64,000 nt of DNA from Rhodovastum sp963714255. GTDB lineage: Bacteria; Pseudomonadota; Alphaproteobacteria; Acetobacterales; Acetobacteraceae. How positions within the stretch are numbered: the stretch's first letter is position 1; each line of letters starts with the position of its first letter. The notes beneath the pieces were generated by a model. That model saw only the letters and a list, made by a program, of their open reading frames with translations, was not told where the DNA came from and made no database searches. Location of the stretch: assembly GCA_963714255.1 (NCBI GenBank), contig CAVQNU010000016.1, positions 170,415 through 234,414 of the forward strand. Direction: 5' to 3'. Position numbers and translations under genes: made by a program. Below are positions 20,868 through 29,195 of this stretch, one piece after another.

Positions 20868-20880
20868 GTGAATAATTCAC
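20868..20880. promoter_or_regulatory. palindromic operator candidate, aceA/regulator gap
   Basis: Perfect odd palindrome GTGAATAATTCAC, 43 bases upstream of the aceA start and about 100 upstream of the regulator start. It is AT-rich in a GC-rich background. No binding protein is shown. Confidence 0.4.
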
Positions 20881-20888
20881 ATCCCGCC

Positions 20889-20912
20889 GGCAAAGTTGAT
20901 CCCCAAATTGCG
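20889..20912. promoter_or_regulatory. possible RamB/ScfR-type site
   Basis: Inverted half-sites GGCAAAGTTG and CAAATTGCG face each other with five bases between them. They resemble the AAAGTTTGC-like elements bound by actinobacterial RamB. The divergent regulator belongs to the same family, so this is a plausible autoregulatory and aceA operator. Inference only. Confidence 0.4.
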
Positions 20913-20977
20913 CGGCGGACGGCAAGACGGTAATGATATTAACCGACCTGCCCGGTAAACTGGTAAAGGCTGTCAAG

Positions 20978-22375
20978 ATGTCGCGCCCGCTGATCGGCCG
21001 TACCCTGCGGCGCCTGCGCCAGGAGCGCGGCCTGACGCAGCAGTCCTTGGCCGCACGGCTGGGCATTTCGGCCAGTTATCTGAACCTCATCGAGCACGAC
21101 CAGCGCACCGTCACCGCCAGCCTGCTCATCAAACTCACCGAGACGCTGCAGATCGACTTGACCGCGCTGTCGGGCATCGAGGAGCGCCAGCTTGAGGTGC
21201 AGTTGCGCGAGGTGTTCGCCGACCCGCTGCTGGGGGCGGAGACGGTGCCCGACACCGAAACCGCCTCATTGGTCGGCAGCAGCCCGGCGGCGGCGCGGGC
21301 GGTGCTGACGCTGTATCGCGCCTGGCGGGTGGCGCGCGAGGATGCCGGCGGCATCGCTTTGCCGTCCGGGCGGCGCATCCTGCTACCCACCGAGGAAGCG
21401 CGCGACCTGTTCACCGACCGCGCCAACCATTTTCCCGCGCTGGAGGAGGCGGCCGAGGCGCTGGGCGCGCAACTGGCCGAGCGCCCGTCGGAAATGAACC
21501 ACGCCATCGCCGAGCGGCTGCGCCGCCGGCACGGCCTGACGGTGACGGTCGGGCCGCTGCCGGGGGCGCTGCGGCGGTACGACCCGGCGGCGCACAGCCT
21601 GATCCTGTCGGAAATGCTGCCGCGCGAAAGCCGTGGCTTCCAGATGGCCTTTCAGCTCGCTTTGCTGGAGGCGCGCGATCCGGTGGAGGCGCTGCTGGCC
21701 GAGGTAGCGCCCAGCTCGCCCGAGGCGACGGCGCTGATCCGCATCGGCCTGCTGAACTACACCGCGGCGGCGCTGCTGATGCCCTACATCCCCTTCGCCG
21801 CGGCCGCCCGCGACCTACGCCACGATGTCGAGGCGCTGGCGGCGCGGTTCGGCGTCAGCTACGAGCAGGTCTGCCAGCGGCTGTCGTCGTTGCAGCGCGC
21901 GGGCGCGCGCGGGCTGCCGTTCTTTTTCCTGCGGGTCGACCCGGCCGGGAATGTCTCCAAGCGGTTCTCGGCCGCCGGGTTCCCGTTCGCCCGGTTCGGC
22001 GGGTCGTGTCCGCGCTGGGTCGTGCATGGCGCGCTGGCCACGCCCGGACGGGTGGTGGTGCAGGTGGCGCAACTGCCGGACGGGGCCACCTTCCTGTGCT
22101 TCGCCCGTGCGATGATCGCCGCGACCGCCCGCTGGGGCGAGCCGCAGGCGGTCCGCATCGTGGCCATGGGCTGCGATATTTCGCACGCAAGATCAGTGGT
22201 CTATGCCGACGGCATCGACCTGGAGCGGGCGGTGGTGGGCATCGGCCTGTCCTGCCGGCTGTGCGACCGGCCGGACTGCCGCAGCCGGGCGTTTCCGCCA
22301 CTGGAGCATCGGCTGGCGCTCGACCCGCTCACCACCGGCACCAACCCCTATCGGTTCGAGGCGCGGCGGGGGTAG
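20978..22375 (+). CDS. XRE-family short-chain acyl regulator (RamB/ScfR type)
   Basis: A 465-residue regulator with an N-terminal XRE helix-turn-helix (LRRLRQERGLTQQSLAARLGIS...YLNLIEHDQR). The middle IrrE-like domain has QMAFQLALLE where peptidases would have HExxH, so it is presumably a ligand sensor. The C-terminal DUF2083 domain ends in the cysteine cluster CRLCDRPDCRSRAFPP. Family members control glyoxylate or propionate metabolism in response to acyl-CoA. Start at MSRPLIG, where the HTH begins; the frame extends 15 codons upstream. Divergent from aceA. Confidence 0.88.
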   Translation: MSRPLIGRTLRRLRQERGLTQQSLAARLGISASYLNLIEHDQRTVTASLLIKLTETLQIDLTALSGIEERQLEVQLREVFADPLLGAETVPDTETASLVGSSPAAARAVLTLYRAWRVAREDAGGIALPSGRRILLPTEEARDLFTDRANHFPALEEAAEALGAQLAERPSEMNHAIAERLRRRHGLTVTVGPLPGALRRYDPAAHSLILSEMLPRESRGFQMAFQLALLEARDPVEALLAEVAPSSPEATALIRIGLLNYTAAALLMPYIPFAAAARDLRHDVEALAARFGVSYEQVCQRLSSLQRAGARGLPFFFLRVDPAGNVSKRFSAAGFPFARFGGSCPRWVVHGALATPGRVVVQVAQLPDGATFLCFARAMIAATARWGEPQAVRIVAMGCDISHARSVVYADGIDLERAVVGIGLSCRLCDRPDCRSRAFPPLEHRLALDPLTTGTNPYRFEARRG

Positions 22376-22464
22376 TCAGGCGCTCGCCCGTGTCCATGTT
22401 GCGGTGCAACACGCCACCGCGCGGTCGCTGCAGGCCGCACAGCAAGAAAGTGAAGCTGGCCGTT

Positions 22465-23377
22465 ATGTGCCGTCTCCCCTTGATCGCCGCGCTGGCGATC
22501 CTCAGCCTTATTGCCGGCTCGCCCGCCCGTGCCGCCGTGGTCGTTGGCGTGCGTGTTTTTCCGGTCACCCTGAATTTCGATGATCCGGGCGTCGGCGACG
22601 AACTGCGCCTGCCGCAGCTGGTTTGGCAGAACGAGGCTGGTTCGCAGAACCTGTCGCAGCTTCAGTGGGAATGGGACAAAACGATCACGCCCATGACCGC
22701 GCTTGTCTACAACCAGGGGTACAACCGGCTGGAGGCGGCGGGGCGGAAGACGCAGACCGGGTTCGAGAACGCCTTTCTCACCGGCAAATGGCAGGCCTAC
22801 ACCAATATCGAGCACGAATTCGTCGTGTCGGTGGGCTGGATCCGCGAATTCGGCGGCGGCCGGCAAACCCAGGACATCGGCGGCGATTTCTACGGGTCGA
22901 CCTCGCCGGCGGTATGGGCCGGCAAGGGGTTCGGGGACTATCCGATCGGCGTGCTGCGCCCGCTCGCGATCACCGGCCAGTTGAGCTATGCGATCCCCGA
23001 CCGGCCGCTGAACAGCGCGCTTGACAACAGCGGCAATCCGCCGGCGTGGAGCGGCGGGCTGTCGAATTCAGTACAGCATTCCTTACCTTGAGTCGCAGGT
23101 GCAGGACCATGGGCTGCCTTCGTTGGTCGGACATCTTGTTCCGCTGGTTGAAGCCACTTGGTTCTCCCCCGCCAAGGGACCGGCCAACGGGTTTCCCGAG
23201 ACGCTGACCATTGCGCCGGGGGTGATCTATTTTGCCGATACCTATCAGGTGAGCATCGAAGCGCTGATTCCGGCGAACCGGGCGGCCGGGACCAATATCG
23301 GCGTGGTCGCGCATCTGCATGTGTTTTTCGACGACATGATCCCGGATCATATTCTCGGTAAGCCGATCTTCGACTGA
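22465..23377 (+). CDS. exported beta-barrel-like protein, paralog 1 (frameshifted)
   Basis: The signal peptide MCRLPLIAALAILSLIAG...ARA is followed by VVVGVRVFPVTLNFDDPGVGDE, matching the paralog at 24066 almost along its whole length. At 23065-23066 one extra A relative to the paralog (TCGAATTCAG against TCGATCCAG) shifts the frame, so the first frame ends at 23091. The remainder (YSIPYLESQVQDHG to LGKPIFD) reads in another frame to 23377. The end of the domain resembles the putative outer-membrane channel family annotated as phenol MetA-pathway proteins. A GTG at 22450 is an alternative start. Pseudogene or sequencing error. Confidence 0.75.
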
Positions 23378-23404
23378 GAGGCAGGGCCATTGGGTGAAGG
23401 AAGG

Positions 23405-23542
23405 AAGGCCAGGGCTCTGCCCTGGACCCGCCAGGGGGCAGTGGCCCCCTGGACCCCGCTACTCAAGACAACTGTCTAAAAGTAATGGGTTCCAAGGGGC
23501 CACTGCCCCTTGGCGGGGTCCAGGGGCAGAGCCCCTGGCCTT
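23405..23542. repeat. Palindromic repeat A, copy 5 (core collapsed)
   Basis: Both modules are present, but the core is reduced to AAGACAACTGTCTAAAAG, the two ends of the copy 10 core joined together. The right module carries CCAGGGGC-AGA-GCCCCTGG, with an extra G and an extra C on opposite sides of the stem. Confidence 0.9.
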
Positions 23543-23603
23543 TCTTCCTTCACCCAATCGCCCCGCCTTGCCACCGTCGCCTCCGCCGATCTAGCATCGT
23601 TGC

Positions 23604-23993
23604 GTGGCGACATTGGCCCGATGGCACAGCGTTCCTGGCCGGCTCATGCACCTGGCGGTCCTGCTGGCGCTGGGCGGGATGCTGGCGGCTGGCGCGCATG
23701 TTCCGTCCGGTGCGCTGGTGCAGGCCGAGCGGTCGCAGCTTGCGGCCATGGGCGTGATTTGCCTGGCCGGCGGGGCGGGCGACCAGGCCCCTGGTCCGGC
23801 ACGGCACGACGAGTCCCGCTGCATCATCTGCCTGGCCGCCTGCACGCCGGCATCGCTGCCGGAAGCCGGGCCCGCGCTGCCGCCGCCTTCGGCGGGGCCG
23901 GTCTTACGGACCACGGTTCTGCCGCCGGCGCGCGCCCCGCCGCTGCCGCAAGCCCGTCCGTTCCAGCCGCGTGGGCCGCCCGCCCAGGTCTGA
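23604..23993 (+). CDS. DUF2946-like small exported protein
   Basis: About 129 residues from a GTG start (an ATG at residue 15 is also possible). A hydrophobic N-terminal segment (LMHLAVLLALGGMLAAGA) is followed by the Cys-containing block GVICLAGG and by HDESRCIICLAAC, a His/Cys cluster of the DUF2946 kind. The C-terminus is proline-rich. DUF2946 genes are often found with CopC, CopD or TonB receptors, suggesting copper sensing or binding; this is family-level inference. It lies between the two paralogous exported proteins. Confidence 0.6.
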   Translation: MATLARWHSVPGRLMHLAVLLALGGMLAAGAHVPSGALVQAERSQLAAMGVICLAGGAGDQAPGPARHDESRCIICLAACTPASLPEAGPALPPPSAGPVLRTTVLPPARAPPLPQARPFQPRGPPAQV

Positions 23994-24065
23994 CCAAGGA
24001 ACCCGCGTCGCCGGCCGCGTGCCGGCACGCGTCCAATGCAGACCCGGAACCCGGAGCGACCTCAG

Positions 24066-24977
24066 ATGTCCCAACTCAAGCTTGCCGCCGCGCTGGCCGC
24101 CGCCAGCGTGCTCGGCAGCCATGCCGCCCTCGCCCACGTCATTGTCGGCGCGCGCGTCTTTCCCGTCACCCTGACCTTTGATGATCCTGGCGTCGCCGAC
24201 GAGGCGACGCTGCCGCAGTTGATCTGGCAGCGCGACGCCGGTCCGCAGAACACGTATCAATTGCAATGGGAATTCGACAAGACGATCACGCCCACCACGG
24301 CGCTGATCTACAACCACGGCTATGACTGGTTTCAGCAGTCCGGGTCGAAGACGCATAACGGGTTCGAGAACGTCTTCGTCACCGGCAAGTGGCAGGCATT
24401 CACCAACGCCGACCACGAGTTCGTTGTTTCGCTCGGCGTGATCTATGAATTCGGCGGCACCCAGGCGACCCAGAACATCGGCGGGGATGCGTATGGTTCG
24501 ACCTCACCCACGGCGTATTTCGGCAAGGGGCTTGGCGACCTGCCGATCGGCTATCTGCGTCCGCTCGCCGTGTCGGGCGAGTTCAGCTATAATATTCCCG
24601 ACCGCCGGCTGAACAGCGCGCTGGACAACAACGGGAACCCGAACTCGGTGAACGGCGCCTTGTCGATCCAGTACAGCATTCCCTATCTGCAGTCCCAGGT
24701 AAAGGATTTCGGGCTGCCCGATTTCTTCGGCCGGCTGATCCCGCTGGTCGAGAGCACCTGGTTCACGCCGACGGCGGCGCCGGCCGGCGGGGTTCCCAGC
24801 ACATGGACCATCGCGCCGGGGGTGATCTACATGGCCGACAGTTTTCAGGTGGGTCTGGAAGCGTTGATCCCGGCCAACCGGCAATCCGGCCACAATGTCG
24901 GCGTGATCGCGCAGGTTCACTTCTTCTTCGACGACCTGTTCCGCGACAGCTTCCTCGGCAAGCCGATTTTCCCGTGA
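24066..24977 (+). CDS. exported beta-barrel-like protein, paralog 2
   Basis: A 303-residue protein with a signal peptide (MSQLKLAAALAAASVLGSHAALA) and a mature start HVIVGARVFPVTLTFDDPGV. It is rich in alternating aromatic/polar strands (LQWEFDKTITPTTALIYNHG, SGEFSYNIPD) and ends in FFFDDLF...LGKPIF. This fits an outer-membrane channel similar to the phenol MetA-pathway family, but that is a weak assignment. It is intact, unlike paralog 1. Start at Met 11 of the longer frame. CopC follows 70 bases later. Confidence 0.7.
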   Translation: MSQLKLAAALAAASVLGSHAALAHVIVGARVFPVTLTFDDPGVADEATLPQLIWQRDAGPQNTYQLQWEFDKTITPTTALIYNHGYDWFQQSGSKTHNGFENVFVTGKWQAFTNADHEFVVSLGVIYEFGGTQATQNIGGDAYGSTSPTAYFGKGLGDLPIGYLRPLAVSGEFSYNIPDRRLNSALDNNGNPNSVNGALSIQYSIPYLQSQVKDFGLPDFFGRLIPLVESTWFTPTAAPAGGVPSTWTIAPGVIYMADSFQVGLEALIPANRQSGHNVGVIAQVHFFFDDLFRDSFLGKPIFP

Positions 24978-25049
24978 GCGCCATCCGGCACTCCGCAACC
25001 CCGGAGCGCTGGAACGTCCTGGCCGCCAACCCAGTCCCGGAGACCCCAC

Positions 25050-25412
25050 ATGCGCCTCCTGACCATCGTTCTCACAGGCTTTGTCCTGCTGGCCGGCAAC
25101 CACGCCGCCTTCGCGCACGCGTTGCTGCGCCACACCGTCCCGCCGGTCGGCGCAACCGTGAAAGCCGCCCCGTCCGAGCTGGTGCTGATCTTTACCCAGG
25201 ACGTCGAGCCCGCCTTCAGCACCGTCGTCGTGACCGACCAGAACGGCACGCGGGTGGACACCGGCACCGTCCGCACCGATCCGAAGGATGCCACCCATCT
25301 GCTGGCCGGCGTGAAGACGCTCGCGCCTGGTGTCTACAAGGTGGTCTGGCACGTGACCTCGGTCGATACGCATAAAACTCAGGGGGACTACGAGTTCACC
25401 GTCGAACCCTGA
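25050..25412 (+). CDS. copC: periplasmic copper-binding protein CopC
   Basis: A 120-residue protein with a signal peptide ending AFA, so the mature protein starts at His (HALLRHTVPPVGATV), the N-terminal Cu(II) ligand arrangement of CopC. The block WHVTSVDTHKTQGDYEFTV supplies the second conserved His/Asp. It binds periplasmic Cu(II) and hands it to CopD. The CopD-type gene starts 3 bases after its stop. Confidence 0.92.
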   Translation: MRLLTIVLTGFVLLAGNHAAFAHALLRHTVPPVGATVKAAPSELVLIFTQDVEPAFSTVVVTDQNGTRVDTGTVRTDPKDATHLLAGVKTLAPGVYKVVWHVTSVDTHKTQGDYEFTVEP

Positions 25413-25415
25413 GCC

Positions 25416-27281
25416 ATGCCGCCCTTCGACCCGGAGGGCGGGCTTGCGCTCATCCTCCTGCGCGGCGCCGCGGTTGCATCGTTGCTGTCGGCGTTCGGCA
25501 CGCTGGTGTTCGGCGTGGCGGTGGCGCCGCGTGCCTTCGCCGGCGCGGCGGCGGAGGTAACCGAACCGGCGTGGCGTGCGCTGACGCGGCTCTGCCGCGT
25601 CAGCCTGCTCGCTTCGTTCGCCTTTGCCGTGGTCTGGCTGGTGGCGGAATCGGGTCAGCTTGCCGGCGCCTCCGGGCTGGTGGCCACGCTGCACGCGGTG
25701 CCGAAGGTCCTGTCCGGCACGGTGTTCGGACAGGCTCTGGCGCTTCGGCTGATCGCCCTTGGCGCCGTGTTCGCGGTGCTGGGCCGCCGCCCCTCCGTGC
25801 CGCGATGGCGGGCGGCGACCGTGCTGTGCGGCGCGGCACTGTGCCTGCATGCCGCTCACAGCCATGCCATGGCGATGGTTCATGGGCCGAGCGTTCTCCT
25901 GGCCACGCAGGTACTGCATCTCCTGGCGGCCGGCGCCTGGCTCGGCGGGCTGCTGCCGTTGCTGCTGGTGGTCCGATTGACGCCGCCGCGGACCGGGGCC
26001 GCTGCGTGCCGCTGGTTCTCGCCGCTCGGCAAATGGTGCATCGCCGGCATCGTGGTCTCGGCGATCTGGCAGTTCTGCAGCCTGATCGGCGGCCCGGTGG
26101 GGATGATCGGCACCGCGCATGGCTGGATGGATGGGGCCAAGACGCTGCTTCTCGGCGTCCTGCTGGGCTTTGCCGTCCTTAACCGCTACCGGCTTGCGCC
26201 CGCGTTGCGCGGCGCCGATCCGGTGATCGCCCGGCGCAACCTGCTGCGCAGCCTTGCGCTGCAGACCGTGGCTGGGGTGGTTATCGTGGGCGTGGCCGCG
26301 GTGCTGGCCAGCCTGCAACCGGCGATGCACATGCAGCCGGTCTGGCCGTTCGCCTGGCGGCCGAGCCTGGTCGCGCTCGAAGACCCTGATCTGCGGCGCG
26401 AGATTCTGCGCGCAAGCTTGGCTGCTCTGGCGGGCGTTGGTCTCGCTGTGGCCGGGGCGTTTGTCCGCCGGCTTCGCTGGCTGCTGATCGGCGCCGGGGG
26501 GGCAAGCATCGTCCTGGTTGCGCCAAGCTTCCAGTTGCTGCTGGTCGAGGCCTACCCCACCAGCTTCTACCGCTCGCCGAGCGGGTTTTCGGCGCAATCC
26601 ATCGCGACGGGCGCCGAACTCTATCCGACCCATTGTGCGTCCTGCCACGGTGCGCGCGGCCAAGGCGACGGTGCTGCGGGCGCGGCCCTTGCGGTGCCGC
26701 CGGCCGACCTGACGGCGGCACATCTGTGGGACCACAGCGACGGCGAGTTGTTCTGGTGGCTCTCGCACGGCATGGACAGCCCCGAAGGCGGCCAGGTCAT
26801 GCCCGGCTTCGCCGACCGCCTGACCGAGGACGAGCGCTGGGCGCTGATTGATATGATCCGCGCCAACAATGCCGGGGTTTCGCTCGACGGCGGTCGCAGC
26901 TGGGCACGGCCGACACCGGCGCCGCGCTTCGAGGCGGAGTGCGGCGACGGACGCGTGGTCGATCTCGGGGAGCTGAAGGGTCAATTTGCGCGCGTTGTGG
27001 TTGCCGGCGGCGCGGCACCGAATCCGGTGACAGTCATTGTCGGTGCGGCGGTTCCCGATGCCGCTGTTTGCATCAGCAGCGATCCGGCCGTTCCTGTGGC
27101 CTACGGGCTGGTGGCAGGGGTTCAGGCCGATGCGCTCGCGGGGATGCAGTTCGCCGTTGACCCCGATGGCTGGTTGCGCTGGCTCTGGCGGCCGGGCGAT
27201 CCGCCTGGGCCTGACGTTAAGGCAATCTGCCGGGCGCCATTGGAAGCGCCGGCGGGCGGGATGCATGTGCACCATCATTAA
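25416..27281 (+). CDS. CopD-type copper transporter fused to a c-type cytochrome domain
   Basis: A 621-residue membrane protein with about nine hydrophobic segments up to residue ~380. The CopD region has LHAAHSHAMAMVHG, TQVLHLLAAGAWLGGLLPL and SLQPAMHMQPVWP. A cytochrome c domain follows: CASCHG at residues 407-412, with the probable Met ligand in GGQVMPGF (residue 462). The C-terminal ~130 residues are soluble and end in HVHHH. CopD imports copper with CopC; the heme domain suggests Cu redox or electron delivery. Heme attachment would need the Ccm system. Confidence 0.85.
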   Translation: MPPFDPEGGLALILLRGAAVASLLSAFGTLVFGVAVAPRAFAGAAAEVTEPAWRALTRLCRVSLLASFAFAVVWLVAESGQLAGASGLVATLHAVPKVLSGTVFGQALALRLIALGAVFAVLGRRPSVPRWRAATVLCGAALCLHAAHSHAMAMVHGPSVLLATQVLHLLAAGAWLGGLLPLLLVVRLTPPRTGAAACRWFSPLGKWCIAGIVVSAIWQFCSLIGGPVGMIGTAHGWMDGAKTLLLGVLLGFAVLNRYRLAPALRGADPVIARRNLLRSLALQTVAGVVIVGVAAVLASLQPAMHMQPVWPFAWRPSLVALEDPDLRREILRASLAALAGVGLAVAGAFVRRLRWLLIGAGGASIVLVAPSFQLLLVEAYPTSFYRSPSGFSAQSIATGAELYPTHCASCHGARGQGDGAAGAALAVPPADLTAAHLWDHSDGELFWWLSHGMDSPEGGQVMPGFADRLTEDERWALIDMIRANNAGVSLDGGRSWARPTPAPRFEAECGDGRVVDLGELKGQFARVVVAGGAAPNPVTVIVGAAVPDAAVCISSDPAVPVAYGLVAGVQADALAGMQFAVDPDGWLRWLWRPGDPPGPDVKAICRAPLEAPAGGMHVHHH

Positions 27282-27283
27282 GC

Positions 27284-27402
27284 AAGGCCAGGGCTCTGCC
27301 CTGGACCCGCAAGGGGGCAGTGGCCCCCTTGACCCCATAACATAAGTATTGGTTTCCAAGGGTCACTGCCCCCGTGCGGGTCCAGGGCAGAGCCCTGGCC
27401 TT
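27284..27402. repeat. Palindromic repeat A, copy 6 (no core)
   Basis: The left module is regular (CAAGGGGGC-AGTG-GCCCCCTTG). The right module's inner hairpin has decayed (CAAGGGTCACTGCCCCCGTG). It starts right after the copD-fusion stop and lies upstream of ahcY on the same strand. Confidence 0.85.
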
Positions 27403-27423
27403 CGGTCCCTCGGCTTGCGCACA

Positions 27424-27440
27424 TCAAGATATCCTTATAT
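27424..27440. promoter_or_regulatory. imperfect palindrome upstream of ahcY
   Basis: TCAAGATATCCTTATAT is centred on GATATC (27428-27433), about 35 bases before the ahcY ATG. This resembles ArsR-family SAM-cycle operators described in other proteobacteria (SahR-type, AAGATATC half-site). No matching regulator is in the window. Confidence 0.35.
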
Positions 27441-27467
27441 ACGCCCGCCAAATCAAAGGAGCCCGCC

Positions 27468-28766
27468 ATGCCCGACACCCAAGACTATAAGGTCAAGGAC
27501 ATCTCCCTCGCCGAATGGGGCGCCAAGGAGATCTCCATGGCCGAGGACGAAATGCCGGGCCTGATGGCCATCCGCGGGGAATATGGCGAGGCCAGGCCGC
27601 TCGCCGGCGCGCGTATCGCCGGCTGTCTGCACATGACCATCCAGACCGCCGTGCTGATCCAGACCCTGGAGCATCTCGGCGCCACCGTGCGCTGGTCGTC
27701 GTGCAATATCTTCTCCACCCAGGACCACGCCGCCGCCGCCGTCGCCGCCGCGGGCACGCCGGTGTTCGCCTGGAAGGGCATGAACGAAGAAGAGTTCTGG
27801 TGGTGCATCGAGCAGACGGTGCGCGGGCCGGATGGCTGGACGCCGAACCTGATCCTCGATGACGGCGGCGACCTGACACTGCTTATGCACAATAAGTATC
27901 CGGAGATGCTCGCCGACGTGCGCGGCATCAGCGAGGAAACCACCACCGGCGTGCACCGGCTGTGGGAAATGGCCCGCGCCGGCACGCTGCTGGTGCCTGC
28001 CATCAACGTCAACGACAGCGTCACGAAGTCGAAGTTCGACAATCTGTACGGCTGCCGCGAAAGCCTGGTGGACGCCATCCGCCGCGGCACCGACGTGATG
28101 ATGGCCGGCAAGGTCGCCGTGGTGAACGGCTTCGGCGACGTGGGCAAGGGCTCGGCCGCCAGCCTGCGCCAGGCCGGCTGCCGGGTGAAGGTGACCGAGG
28201 TCGACCCGATCTGCGCCCTGCAGGCGGCGATGGAGGGTTACGAGGTCACCACGATGGACGACGCGGCCCACGCAGCGGATATTTTCGTCACCGCCACCGG
28301 CAATGTCGATGTCATCACCATCGAGCACATGCGGCGCATGAAGCACCGCGCGATCGTGTGCAACATCGGCCATTTCGACAGCGAAATCCAGATCGCCGAG
28401 CTGCGCAACTACAAATGGGACAACGTCAAGCCGCAGGTGGACGAGGTCGAGTTCCCCGACGGCAAGCGCCTGATCGTGCTGTCCGAGGGGCGGCTGGTGA
28501 ACCTCGGCAATGCCACCGGCCATCCGAGCTTCGTAATGAGCGCGAGCTTCACCAACCAGGTGCTGGCGCAGCTCGAGCTGTGGATGGCGCCTTCCGGCCG
28601 CTACGAGCGGCAGGTCTATACCTTGCCCAAGCACCTCGATGAGAAAGTGGCAGCCCTGCACCTGGCCAAGGTCGGCGCCAAGCTGACCCGGCTGTCGCCA
28701 AAGCAGGCCGAGTATATCGGCGTGGCACAGCGCGGACCGTTTAAGCACGATCTTTACCGTTATTGA
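27468..28766 (+). CDS. ahcY: adenosylhomocysteinase
   Basis: A 432-residue NAD-dependent enzyme hydrolysing S-adenosylhomocysteine to adenosine and homocysteine. The NAD-binding GFGDVGKGSAASLRQAG, the catalytic NDSVTKSKFDNLYGC block and the C-terminal PFKHDLYRY are intact. A clear ribosome site (AAAGGAG, ending 7 bases before the ATG) fixes the start. It serves the many SAM methyltransferases of the cell, several of which are in this window. Confidence 0.97.
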   Translation: MPDTQDYKVKDISLAEWGAKEISMAEDEMPGLMAIRGEYGEARPLAGARIAGCLHMTIQTAVLIQTLEHLGATVRWSSCNIFSTQDHAAAAVAAAGTPVFAWKGMNEEEFWWCIEQTVRGPDGWTPNLILDDGGDLTLLMHNKYPEMLADVRGISEETTTGVHRLWEMARAGTLLVPAINVNDSVTKSKFDNLYGCRESLVDAIRRGTDVMMAGKVAVVNGFGDVGKGSAASLRQAGCRVKVTEVDPICALQAAMEGYEVTTMDDAAHAADIFVTATGNVDVITIEHMRRMKHRAIVCNIGHFDSEIQIAELRNYKWDNVKPQVDEVEFPDGKRLIVLSEGRLVNLGNATGHPSFVMSASFTNQVLAQLELWMAPSGRYERQVYTLPKHLDEKVAALHLAKVGAKLTRLSPKQAEYIGVAQRGPFKHDLYRY

Positions 28767-28773
28767 GATAGTG

Positions 28774-28798
28774 ACGGGGCGGATTCGTCCGCCCCCGT
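28774..28798 (+). terminator. hairpin after ahcY
   Basis: ACGGGGCGGA pairs with TCCGCCCC(C)GT around a TTCG tetraloop, 8 bases past the ahcY stop. It is very stable but has only a short T-containing tail (GTTCTC). Confidence 0.65.
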
Positions 28799-28950
28799 TC
28801 TCAAATGCCCGTGATGTCACAGCGGTATCACGCGTTTGCAGGGCTTGTTTACGTCTGATGCGATAGAACCTTCCCCGCGTTGATCGCCAGGGGGCCCTGT
28901 CTGGTGACAGGACCTGTCTGCGCGTACTGACCACTGGGGGATTTTCTGTG

Positions 28951-29193
28951 ATGGCTGACCAGACGACCCGGATGCAGACGATCGCATCCGACCGGCCGCT
29001 GACGCACGCGGTCGAACGTGCCCTGTCGACGGTGCGGGATGCGGCGTCGACCGCTGACCTGCTGTTTCTGGAACGCTGGGAGATCAGCCCGCTGCCGGGC
29101 GCCGCTGCGGCGCTGCGCGTGGGCCAGTTGCGCCGGGCCAACCCGACGCTGGCCGCGGAAATCCGGGCCGAGCTGGCGGCGCGGCGAGGGTAA
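28951..29193 (+). CDS. small hypothetical protein
   Basis: About 80 residues, predicted largely alpha-helical: LTHAVERALSTVRDAASTADLLFLERWEISPL, then ALRVGQLRRANPTLAAEIRAELAARRG. No signal peptide or membrane segment. An adjacent GTG at 28948 could also start it. The family is not recognised. The codon use looks genuine (third-position GC bias), and repeat A copy 7 begins 3 bases after the stop, as at other real genes. The upstream 150 bases contain a hairpin CCTGTC-TGGT-GACAGG. Confidence 0.55.
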   Translation: MADQTTRMQTIASDRPLTHAVERALSTVRDAASTADLLFLERWEISPLPGAAAALRVGQLRRANPTLAAEIRAELAARRG

Positions 29194-29195
29194 GC

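Noticed and set aside
24504..27359. 951-codon minus-strand frame across the copper locus
   Set aside because: Antisense to copC and the copD fusion, with composition typical of an antisense GC-rich frame and no motifs.
27403..27467. SAH or SAM riboswitch upstream of ahcY
   Set aside because: Only about 65 bases separate the repeat from the ATG, and I see no pseudoknot-type pairing or conserved riboswitch core.
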